Below are positions 15,346-23,008 of a DNA stretch of 31,688 nt, piece by piece. Source of the stretch: Lachnospiraceae bacterium. Its GTDB lineage: Bacteria; Bacillota; Clostridia; Lachnospirales; Lachnospiraceae. The stretch's first letter is position 1. Each line of letters starts with the position of its first letter. The stretch spans positions 1 to 31,688 of the forward strand of contig JAGKTY010000027.1 of NCBI GenBank assembly GCA_021153185.1. Reading direction: 5' to 3'. The translations under genes and the position numbers were made by a program. The notes beneath the pieces were generated by a model, which made no database searches, was not told the origin of the DNA, and saw only the letters and a program-made list of their open reading frames with translations.

Positions 15346-16650
15346 ATGTCAAACTATTTTCAAGAAGAAATCGAAACCGCTTCGAGAGAGAAGATTGTTG
15401 AGATTCAAAATGAAAAAATCGTAAAACAGGTAAAACATGTGTATGAGAATGTGGCATACTACAGAAATCTCATGGACAAACAGGGGGTAAAGCCTGAAGA
15501 TATCAAATCAATCGATGATATCAAAAAGCTTCCGTTTTTAACAAAGGCTGATCTGCGGGATGCATATCCGTATGGACTTCTTGGCACAGACCTCAAAGAC
15601 TGTGTGAGAATTCAGTCTACATCAGGAACAACGGGAAGACGTGTTGTCGCATTTTATACACAGCATGACATCGATCTTTGGGAGGAGTGCTGTGCCAGGG
15701 CAATCGTAGCGGCAGGCGGAACCAATGAAGACGTAGTTCAGGTATGTTACGGTTACGGACTTTTCACAGGCGGTCCGGGATTAAACGGTGGTTCACACAA
15801 GGTGGGCTCTCTGACTCTTCCGATGTCATCCGGTAATACAGAGAGACAGATTCAGTTTATGATGGATCTTCAGTCTACGATTCTTTGCTGTACACCATCC
15901 TACGCGGCATTTATCGGAGAGTCTTTGGCAGAAAAAGGCTACAAACCGGAAGACAACAAATTGAAAGCCGGTATTTTTGGTGCGGAGCCATGGACAGAAG
16001 AGATGAGAAAGAGCATCGAAAAGAGTCTTGGAATTAAGGCATACGATATTTACGGCCTGACTGAGACAAGCGGTCCGGGGGTTGCGTTCGAGTGTGAAGA
16101 GCAGACCGGTATGCACATCAACGAAGATCATTTCTATGCAGAGATTATCAATCCGGATACGGGAGAAGTGCTTCCGGAGGGCGAAAAGGGAGAACTTGTC
16201 TTTACCTCACTTGACAAAGAGGCATTCCCGTTACTTCGTTATCGCACAAGAGACATTTGTGTTCTTTCCAGAAAGAAATGCTCGTGCGGCAGAACACACG
16301 TGAAAATGACCAAACCGATGGGACGAAGCGATGACATGATGATTATTCGTGGTGTAAACGTATTCCCAAGCCAGATTGAGACAGTTCTTTTGAATGAAGG
16401 CTATGCACCGAACTATCAGATTCTGGTAGATCGTAAGAACAACACAGATACTTTGGATGTCAATGTTGAACTGCTTCCGGAGCAGATGTCAGATAAAGTT
16501 TCCGATATTGAAGCAATGGAGAAGAAGCTTGAAGGTGCAATGCGTACAATGCTTGGAATCGGACCGAAGATTCATCTTGTTCCGCCAAAATCAATTACAC
16601 GTAGCGAGGGTAAAGCAGTGCGTGTGATTGACAAACGTAAACTGGTGTAA
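15346..16650 (+). CDS. paaK: phenylacetate-CoA ligase (PaaK type)
   Basis: AMP-forming ligase joining an arylacetate to CoA. Run in reverse it could conserve energy from arylacetyl-CoA. The protein is 434 residues. The ATP-binding P-loop STSGTTGRRV spans 91-100. YGLTETSGPG is the substrate/adenine motif, LRYRTRD is a core motif, and the C-terminal hinge and catalytic Lys region is ITRSEGKAVRVIDKR. A four-Cys pattern (C-RKKCSCGRTH) near 310-325 is common in clostridial members. It lies 20 bases after iorB with AGAGAGGG upstream. Neighbours point to arylacetates such as indoleacetate or phenylacetate as substrates; the exact one is not shown by sequence. Confidence 0.92.
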   Translation: MSNYFQEEIETASREKIVEIQNEKIVKQVKHVYENVAYYRNLMDKQGVKPEDIKSIDDIKKLPFLTKADLRDAYPYGLLGTDLKDCVRIQSTSGTTGRRVVAFYTQHDIDLWEECCARAIVAAGGTNEDVVQVCYGYGLFTGGPGLNGGSHKVGSLTLPMSSGNTERQIQFMMDLQSTILCCTPSYAAFIGESLAEKGYKPEDNKLKAGIFGAEPWTEEMRKSIEKSLGIKAYDIYGLTETSGPGVAFECEEQTGMHINEDHFYAEIINPDTGEVLPEGEKGELVFTSLDKEAFPLLRYRTRDICVLSRKKCSCGRTHVKMTKPMGRSDDMMIIRGVNVFPSQIETVLLNEGYAPNYQILVDRKNNTDTLDVNVELLPEQMSDKVSDIEAMEKKLEGAMRTMLGIGPKIHLVPPKSITRSEGKAVRVIDKRKLV

Positions 16651-16689
16651 ATGTAATTCCGCATTGTTCGCGGAGAAAGGGAGGTTACA

Positions 16690-17106
16690 ATGGCAATTAA
16701 ACAGCTTTCGGTTTTTATGGAAAACAAACAGGGGCAGTTATCAGGTGCCGTTAAGAAGATTGCTGAGGCAGGCATTGATATTCGGGCGCTCAGCATTGGT
16801 GAAGCACAGGATTTCGGTATATTAAGACTGATTGTCTCAGATACCAACAAAGCAAAAGCGGTTCTTGGGGAAGATACGCTTTGCAAAACCAATGATGTCA
16901 TCGCTGTCAAAATGGATGACAATGCAGGTGCGCTTTGCAAGGTGCTTTCTGTATTTGATGCAGAGCAGATTGATGTAGAGTATTCGTATGCATTTACATC
17001 AAGGGATCTCGGTGCGTATGTTGTGTTCCGTGTTGCGGATGTTGCAAAGGGAGAAAAAGTATTGCTTGAAAACGGGGTAACACTTGTTTGCAAAGATGAT
17101 ATATAA
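16690..17106 (+). CDS. tandem ACT-domain protein
   Basis: 138 residues forming two ACT domains (about 3-66 and 70-136), the fold that binds amino acids and similar effectors. The first starts KQLSVFMENKQGQL and the second IAVKMDDNAGAL, both with the Gly before the first helix that usually contacts ligand. There is no catalytic domain. Lachnospiraceae often code such a protein beside paaK. Last gene of iorA-iorB-paaK-ACT, 39 bases after paaK, with a strong AAAGGGAGG site. A role in sensing aromatic amino acids is inference. Confidence 0.88.
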   Translation: MAIKQLSVFMENKQGQLSGAVKKIAEAGIDIRALSIGEAQDFGILRLIVSDTNKAKAVLGEDTLCKTNDVIAVKMDDNAGALCKVLSVFDAEQIDVEYSYAFTSRDLGAYVVFRVADVAKGEKVLLENGVTLVCKDDI

Positions 17107-17141
17107 TTCATTTTAGGGGAAAATTTCATATCGTTTTTCAT

Positions 17142-17180
17142 AAACCTCTATGATATAATGTCATAGGGGTTTATTAATTT
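17142..17180 (+). terminator. terminator with a promoter -10 in its loop
   Basis: AAACCTCTATGA (17142-17153) pairs with TCATAGGGGTTT (17161-17172) through one wobble. The loop TATAATG contains the -10 of the next promoter. The tail ATTAATTTT is only moderately T-rich. Confidence 0.75.
17151..17159 (+). promoter_or_regulatory. extended -10 promoter of rqcH
   Basis: TGATATAAT is an extended -10 identical to that of glgA. The -35 region (TCGTTT at 17131-17136) is poor. Transcription would begin near 17166, about 68 bases before rqcH. Confidence 0.5.
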
Positions 17181-17233
17181 TGCGAATGTGGAGCTGAATC
17201 GTTGCAGAATAATTATTATTGCGAGGAAAATAA

Positions 17234-18973
17234 ATGGCATTTGATGGGATAACTGTTGCCGCGATTGTGGCAGAATGTAAAGATAAATTAATCGGTGGAA
17301 GAATTAATAAGATTGCGCAGCCGGAGAAAGACGAACTGATTTTAACGGTGAAGTCGGGGGGTGAAAATCTGCGGCTTTTATTGTCGGCTGATGCTTCATT
17401 GCCGCTTTGTTATTTTACACAGGAAAATAAGAAAAGTCCGATGACGGCACCGAATTTTTGTATGCTTCTGCGCAAGCACATTTCGGGTGGCAGAATTACA
17501 AATGTGTCCCAGCCGGGGCTTGAACGCATCATTTGTTTTGAAATTGAGCACCTCGATGAAATGGGAGATTTGTGTCAAAAAAAGCTTTTGATTGAGCTCA
17601 TGGGTAAACACAGCAATATCATTTTTACAGATGAAAAGAACAAAATTATCGATAGCATTAAGCATATATCGGGGGCAGTCAGCAGCGTGAGGGAAGTGCT
17701 TCCGGGAAGGGATTATTTTATTCCAAGTCAGGCAGATAAAAAACAGCCACTGGAAGTTTCTGGCGGAGAATTCGGGGAACTTCTGACGGGCAAAAGTATG
17801 CCGCTTTTTAAAGCAATTTACAGTAATTTAACCGGGTTTTCGCCTATCATTTCTCACGAAATTGCCTTTCTTGCCAAAGTGGATGGAGACAAACCTTCAA
17901 ACAGTCTGACGCCGGAGGAAATCAGCCGGGTGACAGACGTGTTTGGACAAGTGTGCCAAAAGTTAGCAGAAGAGAACTTTGCGCCGACTGTCTACTATGA
18001 AAACGGAGTGCCAAAAGAGTATGCAGCGTTTTCGCTTGAAAGCTTTCTGGGATGCGAAAGCAAAACATACGACACGATGTCAGAGTTACTCTTTGCTTAC
18101 TATAATGAAAAAAATATAGTGACACGTGTCAGACAGCGCTCGGTCGATTTGCGTAAAATTGTAACGACAGCGCTTGAACGCAATGTGAAGAAATATGACT
18201 TGCAGGCAAAGCAGCTGAAGGACACAGAAAAAAGAGAACAATACCGGATTTACGGAGAACTTTTGCAGGCGTATGGTTACCAGATTGAACCGGGGCTCAA
18301 AAAGGTAGAGGTGGATAACTATTATGATGGCACGAAGGTGACAATACCGCTTGACGAAACAAAGTCGGCACTGGAAAATGCGAACAAATATTTTGAAAAA
18401 TACGGGAAATTGAAAAGAACGTATGAAGCACTTTCCACATTGATTCAGGAGACGAAGGACGAGATAGAACATCTCGATTCTGTCTTGAATGCGATTGAGA
18501 TTGCGCGAAGTGAAGAAGACCTTTTGCAAATCAAGGAGGAGCTTGTGCAAAGTGGTCACATCAAACGCAAAATGAATGGCAAAAAAGAAAAGATTACAAG
18601 TAAGCCGTTCCATTATGTTTCCGGTGATGGCTTTGATATTTATGTCGGCAAAAATAATCTGCAAAATGATGAACTGACATTCAAGTTTGCAGATGGCGGT
18701 GACTGGTGGTTTCATGCAAAGAAAATACCGGGTTCCCACGTCGTTTTGAAAAGTGGCGGGAAAGAGGTGCCTGACCGCACGTTTGAGGAGGCGGCATCGC
18801 TCGCGGCTTATTATTCCAAAGCGGGAAAGCAGGATAAAGTCGAGATTGATTATGTTGAGAAAAAACATGTCAAAAAGCCGGCAGGTGGCAAACCGGGTTT
18901 CGTCGTATACTATACCAATTATTCGATGGTTGCAGATACCGACATTTCGCGGATTTCGCAGGTAACTGATTGA
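17234..18973 (+). CDS. rqcH: RqcH/Rqc2-type ribosome quality control protein (NFACT, FbpA)
   Basis: Binds the 50S subunit with stalled peptidyl-tRNA and recruits tRNA-Ala to add C-terminal alanine tails. Older annotation calls it a fibronectin-binding protein. 579 residues. NFACT-N covers about 1-200, starting MAFDGITVAAIV with the SGAVSSVREVLPGRDYF block. A helix-hairpin/coiled-coil region (about 290-435) is followed by NFACT-R (about 455-560) with GDWWFHAKKIPGSHVVLKSG. The dipeptide needed for tRNA recruitment in B. subtilis RqcH (D97-R98) reads E97-R98 here. The ATG follows GAGGAAA. No ribosome-rescue partner gene is adjacent. Confidence 0.92.
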   Translation: MAFDGITVAAIVAECKDKLIGGRINKIAQPEKDELILTVKSGGENLRLLLSADASLPLCYFTQENKKSPMTAPNFCMLLRKHISGGRITNVSQPGLERIICFEIEHLDEMGDLCQKKLLIELMGKHSNIIFTDEKNKIIDSIKHISGAVSSVREVLPGRDYFIPSQADKKQPLEVSGGEFGELLTGKSMPLFKAIYSNLTGFSPIISHEIAFLAKVDGDKPSNSLTPEEISRVTDVFGQVCQKLAEENFAPTVYYENGVPKEYAAFSLESFLGCESKTYDTMSELLFAYYNEKNIVTRVRQRSVDLRKIVTTALERNVKKYDLQAKQLKDTEKREQYRIYGELLQAYGYQIEPGLKKVEVDNYYDGTKVTIPLDETKSALENANKYFEKYGKLKRTYEALSTLIQETKDEIEHLDSVLNAIEIARSEEDLLQIKEELVQSGHIKRKMNGKKEKITSKPFHYVSGDGFDIYVGKNNLQNDELTFKFADGGDWWFHAKKIPGSHVVLKSGGKEVPDRTFEEAASLAAYYSKAGKQDKVEIDYVEKKHVKKPAGGKPGFVVYYTNYSMVADTDISRISQVTD

Positions 18974-18998
18974 CATAACTGAGAAAACCCTCTATAAT
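18970..18998 (+). promoter_or_regulatory. consensus sigma-A promoter of the yicC operon
   Basis: TTGACA (18970-18975), 17-bp spacer, TATAAT (18993-18998): a perfect match to consensus. The TGA stop of rqcH (18971-18973) lies inside the -35. Transcription would start near 19005. Confidence 0.92.
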
Positions 18999-19041
18999 TA
19001 ATTAGGTATGCGTTAATGAATAAAACGTCAGGAGCTATAGT

Positions 19042-19920
19042 ATGATTAAGAGTATGACCGGCTTTGGCCGCAGCGAAGTGAGTAGCGGAAGCCGTAAGTT
19101 TACTGTTGAAATGAAAACAGTGAATCACAGATATCTGGATGTCAATATCAAGATGCCAAAGAAGCTTAATTTTTTCGAGGCATCCATCCGTAATTTGTTA
19201 AAAGAATACGTACAGCGCGGAAAGGTTGACGTATTCATTACTTATGAAGATTTATCAGAGACGAACGTCACTGTCAAATATAATGAGGATATTGCAAGAG
19301 AATATCTTACCTATCTTCGCAAGATTTCAGAGACGTTTGGAATCGAAGATGATATCAGGGCATCAACGCTCAGCCGTTATCCTGAGGTGTTTACGATGGA
19401 AGAAAGCAGTGTTGATGAAGAAGAAATCTGGAAGCTGCTTGAGAAGGCAATCCGTGAAGCGGGAGAAGGATTATCGCAGACACGTATTCGTGAGGGCGAG
19501 AATTTAAAAACAGATTTAATTGAGAAATTAGATGGCATGCTTGTTCATGTTGATTATATTGAGAAACGTTCTCCGGAAATTGTAAAGGCTTACAGGGAAA
19601 AACTGGAGGACAAGGTGAAGGAGCTTCTTTGCGATGCCAAGATTGATGAGAGCCGTATCGCGACAGAGGTGACGATTTTTGCCGATAAGATTTGCGTGGA
19701 TGAGGAGATTGTGAGACTTCGCAGTCATATTCAGACGACCAAAGAAATTCTGCAGACCGGCGGAAGTATCGGACGCAAGCTCGATTTTATTGCGCAGGAG
19801 ATGAATCGCGAGGCCAATACGACACTGAGCAAAGCCAATGATCTTGATATTTCAAATCATGCAATTGAACTGAAGACAGATATCGAAAAAGTTAGGGAGC
19901 AGATTCAGAATATTGAATAA
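19042..19920 (+). CDS. YicC/YloC family endoribonuclease
   Basis: 292-residue member of the YicC family, implicated in RNA cleavage and small-RNA decay in E. coli and B. subtilis. The N-terminal signature MIKSMTGFGRSEV and the C-terminal block GGSIGRKLDFIAQEMNREAN are both present, so it is full length. First gene of the large housekeeping operon, with AGGAGC 8-13 bases before the ATG. It overlaps remA by 8 bases; yicC-remA-gmk-rpoZ is the common Firmicute order. Confidence 0.92.
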   Translation: MIKSMTGFGRSEVSSGSRKFTVEMKTVNHRYLDVNIKMPKKLNFFEASIRNLLKEYVQRGKVDVFITYEDLSETNVTVKYNEDIAREYLTYLRKISETFGIEDDIRASTLSRYPEVFTMEESSVDEEEIWKLLEKAIREAGEGLSQTRIREGENLKTDLIEKLDGMLVHVDYIEKRSPEIVKAYREKLEDKVKELLCDAKIDESRIATEVTIFADKICVDEEIVRLRSHIQTTKEILQTGGSIGRKLDFIAQEMNREANTTLSKANDLDISNHAIELKTDIEKVREQIQNIE

Positions 19921-20176
19921 TCAGACACAGACGTTAATCCATATAGGATTTGGAAATATCGTGAATACTGACAAAATCATTGCAATTGTGTCACCGGATT
20001 CAGCACCGATCAAACGACTGATCCAGCACGCCAAAGAAAACGGAACGGTTGTTGATGCAACACAAGGGCGCAAAACAAGGGCTGTTTTGATGATGGATAA
20101 CAATCAGATTATCCTATCGGCCTTTTCCCCGGAGACCATCGCGTCGAGGGCACAGCTTAAGGAGGAATCACTATGA
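19913..20176 (+). CDS. remA: RemA family DNA-binding regulator (DUF370)
   Basis: 87-residue protein matching RemA, which in B. subtilis activates biofilm matrix and osmoprotection genes. The core is LIHIGFGNIVNTDKIIAIV, PDSAPIKRLI, DATQGRKTRAVLMMDNNQIILSAFSPETIASR. The start is taken as TTG 19913, inside the end of yicC; the Shine-Dalgarno-like GGGAG at 19895-19899 is rather distant. Homologues start near the residues LI at position 8, so the first few residues are uncertain. No in-frame ATG lies near the expected N-terminus. The stop overlaps gmk by four bases. Confidence 0.9.
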   Translation: MNNQTQTLIHIGFGNIVNTDKIIAIVSPDSAPIKRLIQHAKENGTVVDATQGRKTRAVLMMDNNQIILSAFSPETIASRAQLKEESL

Positions 20177-20793
20177 GTACAAAAGGTGTTTTGGTTGTTA
20201 TTTCGGGTTTTTCAGGCGCAGGAAAAGGTACGCTTGTACACAACCTTCTTTCAAAATATGATAATTATGCACTGAGTATTTCGATGACGACGCGCTCGCC
20301 AAGACAAGGAGAAGTGGACGGCGTGCATTACTTCTTTTCAAAGAAAGAGGATTTTGAAAGAGAGATTGCAAATGATGGCCTGATAGAGTATGCTAACTAT
20401 TGCGATAATTATTACGGTACGCCGCGCTCTTATGTGGAGGAGCAGTTAGAGTCGGGAAAAGATGTCATTTTAGAGATTGAGATTCAGGGAGCAATGAAGG
20501 TGAAAGCCAAAATGCCGGAGACACTTCTTCTTTTTGTGACACCGCCAAGTGCCGGTGAATTAAAGAGGCGTTTGGAAGGACGCGGTACAGAGACGGCTGA
20601 GGTAATTGATAAGCGAATGAAACGCGCTTGTGAAGAATCTGAAGGCGTTGAACAGTATGATTATATTGTAGTAAATGATGATTTAGAGGAATGCACAAGA
20701 CAGATTCATCAAATCATCCGGACTGCACATAATACTCCAAATCACCAAATGGAGTTGATAGAACAAATCAGAGAGGAATTAAAAGCTTTTTAG
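20173..20793 (+). CDS. gmk: guanylate kinase
   Basis: Phosphorylates GMP to GDP with ATP. The 206-residue protein has the P-loop SGFSGAGKGTL (11-21) and the GMP-binding block STTRSPRQGEVDGVHYFF in the form ISMTTRSPRQGEVDGVHYFF. The lid region follows FVTPPSAGELKRRLEGRGTE. ATG 20173 overlaps the remA stop (ATGA) and has AAGGAGG just upstream. Next to rpoZ as in many bacteria. Confidence 0.97.
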   Translation: MSTKGVLVVISGFSGAGKGTLVHNLLSKYDNYALSISMTTRSPRQGEVDGVHYFFSKKEDFEREIANDGLIEYANYCDNYYGTPRSYVEEQLESGKDVILEIEIQGAMKVKAKMPETLLLFVTPPSAGELKRRLEGRGTETAEVIDKRMKRACEESEGVEQYDYIVVNDDLEECTRQIHQIIRTAHNTPNHQMELIEQIREELKAF

Positions 20794-20809
20794 AGTGAAA
20801 GGAGATAAT

Positions 20810-21055
20810 ATGATTCATCCATCTTATTCAGAACTTATGAAGGTCGTAAACAGCGACGCAGAATCAGAAAATGAAAAAGTAGTCAATAGCCGTTATTCTA
20901 TCGTTATGGCTACATCCAAAAGAGCAAGACAGATTATTGCCGGTGACGAACCACTTGTAGACGACGTAAACCGCAAATCTTTGTCAATTGCTGTAGACGA
21001 ACTCAATCAGGGTAAAATCAAAATCCTGAGTGACGAGAAAGATACAGAAGAATAA
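20810..21055 (+). CDS. rpoZ: RNA polymerase omega subunit
   Basis: 81-residue omega subunit, which helps assemble and stabilise RNA polymerase. MIHPSYSELMKVVNSDAE is followed by NSRYSIVMATSKRARQI (the conserved R-Y/F-x-L-V-x-A-x-K-RAR core) and KSLSIAVDELNQGKI. The start is ATG 20810, about 6 bases after AAAGGAG. An in-frame GTG at 20795 would include that ribosome-binding site in the protein and is rejected. Confidence 0.95.
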   Translation: MIHPSYSELMKVVNSDAESENEKVVNSRYSIVMATSKRARQIIAGDEPLVDDVNRKSLSIAVDELNQGKIKILSDEKDTEE

Positions 21056-21067
21056 GAACTTGAAGTG

Positions 21068-21095
21068 TGGTCTACAGAATTGTAGGCCATATTTT
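21068..21095 (+). terminator. weak intra-operon terminator or attenuator hairpin
   Basis: TGGTCTACA (21068-21076) pairs with TGTAGGCCA (21081-21089) over a GAAT loop, followed by TATTTTG. The T-tract is short, so partial read-through into rimO is likely. Confidence 0.5.
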
Positions 21096-21111
21096 GTTGG
21101 TGGGAGATTGT

Positions 21112-22440
21112 ATGAAAATAATGTTTGTGTCACTTGGATGTGACAAAAACCTGGTTGATACAGAGATGATGCTCGGTATGCTTGCGGATGCCGGGATGGA
21201 ATTCACGGACGATGAAACGCAGGCGGAAGTCATTGTCGTAAACACCTGCTGCTTTATCGGGGATGCAAAGGAAGAAAGCATCCAAACGCTCATTCAGATG
21301 GGCGTGCAGAAGGAAGAAGGCAATTGCAAGGTTTTAATTGCTGCAGGATGTCTTGCCCAGCGGTATCATAACGAAATCGCACAGCAGATTCCGGAGGTGG
21401 ATGCCATCCTTGGAACGATGGCGATTGACCGGATTGTTGAGGCGGTTGACAGCACGCTTTCAGATAAGAAACACAAAGCGTTCCTTCGGGATATTGATGT
21501 CAAACCGGTTGCCGGAAAAAGACAGATCGTTACAACAGGTGGGCATTATGCCTATTTAAAAATTGCCGAAGGATGTGATAAGCATTGCAGCTATTGCATC
21601 ATTCCAAAGGTGCGCGGACGGTATCGCTCCATCGAGATGGAAACGCTCCTTTCGGAGGCGGCTGCGCTTGTAGAGGGCGGCGCAAAGGAGCTGATTTTGG
21701 TCGCACAGGAAACAACGCTGTATGGCGTTGATTTGTATGGCGAAAAGAGACTGCCGGAGCTTCTTTCGAAACTTTGCAGGATATCCGGACTTTATTGGAT
21801 CCGTATTTTGTATTGCTATCCGGAAGAAATCACGGACGAGCTGATTGATGTCATTGCAAGAGAGCCGAAGATTTGTCATTACCTGGATATTCCGATCCAG
21901 CATGCCGCAGATACGGTTTTGAAACGGATGGGAAGAAGAACGGATCAAAGCCAGCTTCGAAGCGTGATTGCAAAGCTTCGGGAACGGATTCCCGATATCT
22001 GCCTTCGCACAACGCTCATTACGGGATTCCCGGGAGAAACGCAGGATGACCATGAAGAGCTGATGGCGTTTGTAGATGAGACGGAGTTTGACAGACTCGG
22101 TGTGTTTACGTACTCGCAGGAGGAAGATACACCGGCAGCGCTGTTTGATGGTCAGATTGCAGAAGAGGTAAAAAAAGACAGACAAGCTGACCTGATGGAA
22201 CTTCAGCAGGAAATTGCATTTGAAAAAGCCGAAGATATGAGCGGAAGAGAAGTGCTTGCAATCATTGAAGGAAAAGTGGCGGATGAAAATGCATATGTCG
22301 GACGCACTTATAAGGATGCGCCAAATGTAGACGGGCTGATTTTTGTACAGTCTGATGTGGAACTGATGACAGGTGATTTTGTAAAAGTGCGTATCACCGG
22401 TTCATACGAATATGATTTGATAGGAGAATTGATATCATGA
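21112..22440 (+). CDS. rimO: ribosomal protein S12 methylthiotransferase RimO
   Basis: Radical-SAM enzyme that methylthiolates an Asp of ribosomal protein S12. 442 residues from the preferred ATG 21112, which follows GGGAG. The N-terminal UPF0004 domain has cluster cysteines C10 (SLGCDKN), C46 or C47 (VVNTCCF) and C80 (AAGCLAQR). The radical-SAM cluster is C155, C159 and C162 (CDKHCSYCIIP). A C-terminal TRAM domain ends near YEYDLIGEL. SLGCDKNLVDTE is typical of RimO rather than MiaB. An in-frame start at 21067 would run through the upstream hairpin and is not favoured. ATGA overlap with pgsA. Confidence 0.95.
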   Translation: MKIMFVSLGCDKNLVDTEMMLGMLADAGMEFTDDETQAEVIVVNTCCFIGDAKEESIQTLIQMGVQKEEGNCKVLIAAGCLAQRYHNEIAQQIPEVDAILGTMAIDRIVEAVDSTLSDKKHKAFLRDIDVKPVAGKRQIVTTGGHYAYLKIAEGCDKHCSYCIIPKVRGRYRSIEMETLLSEAAALVEGGAKELILVAQETTLYGVDLYGEKRLPELLSKLCRISGLYWIRILYCYPEEITDELIDVIAREPKICHYLDIPIQHAADTVLKRMGRRTDQSQLRSVIAKLRERIPDICLRTTLITGFPGETQDDHEELMAFVDETEFDRLGVFTYSQEEDTPAALFDGQIAEEVKKDRQADLMELQQEIAFEKAEDMSGREVLAIIEGKVADENAYVGRTYKDAPNVDGLIFVQSDVELMTGDFVKVRITGSYEYDLIGELIS

Positions 22441-23006
22441 CAATGAATTTACCAAACAAACTGACGATTTTGCGTGTGATTATGGTGCCTTTTTTTGTGG
22501 TGTTTCTTTTGCTTGCACCGGAGCATATGCATTTTAACTGGATTGCGCTCGTGATTTTTGCGGTCGCATCGCTTACAGATATGCTTGATGGCAAAATTGC
22601 CAGAAAATACAATCTGATCACAAACTTCGGCAAATTTATGGATCCGCTTGCTGACAAATTGCTTGTCTGCTCAGCGCTCATCGGACTGACGTCCATTGAT
22701 ATGATTCCGGCATGGATGACAATCCTGATTATTGCGAGAGAATTTATTATCAGCGGATTCCGTCTGATTGCGGCAGAAAAAGGCGTTGTGATTGCAGCCG
22801 GAATCTGGGGCAAACTCAAAACCGTATGCCAGATGGTGATGATCTGCGTGATGCTTGTCGTTGTAGGACAGCCTTATGAGACAGGTATTCTTCATGTGAT
22901 TTATATTGTAGCAGTGATTTTGTTATGGATTTCTGTTGCACTTACAATTATTTCTCTGATTGATTATTTATATACAAACCGTGATGTGATGAAAGACGAG
23001 GCGTAA
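22437..23006 (+). CDS. pgsA: CDP-diacylglycerol-glycerol-3-phosphate phosphatidyltransferase
   Basis: Membrane enzyme making phosphatidylglycerol phosphate, the first step to phosphatidylglycerol and cardiolipin. 189 residues with several transmembrane segments. The CDP-alcohol phosphotransferase motif is perfect: D48, D51-G52, A55-R56, G65, D69, D73. The N-terminal NLPNKLTILRVIMVPFF is typical. ATG 22437 overlaps the rimO stop by four bases; ATG 22443, two codons later, is equally possible. Confidence 0.95.
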   Translation: MTMNLPNKLTILRVIMVPFFVVFLLLAPEHMHFNWIALVIFAVASLTDMLDGKIARKYNLITNFGKFMDPLADKLLVCSALIGLTSIDMIPAWMTILIIAREFIISGFRLIAAEKGVVIAAGIWGKLKTVCQMVMICVMLVVVGQPYETGILHVIYIVAVILLWISVALTIISLIDYLYTNRDVMKDEA

Positions 23007-23008
23007 TT

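Noticed and set aside
18086..18976. Long minus-strand open frame (296 codons) opposite rqcH
   Set aside because: It is fully opposite a well-supported gene, its translation is rich in Cys, Phe, Ile and Leu as expected from antisense, and it has no family resemblance.
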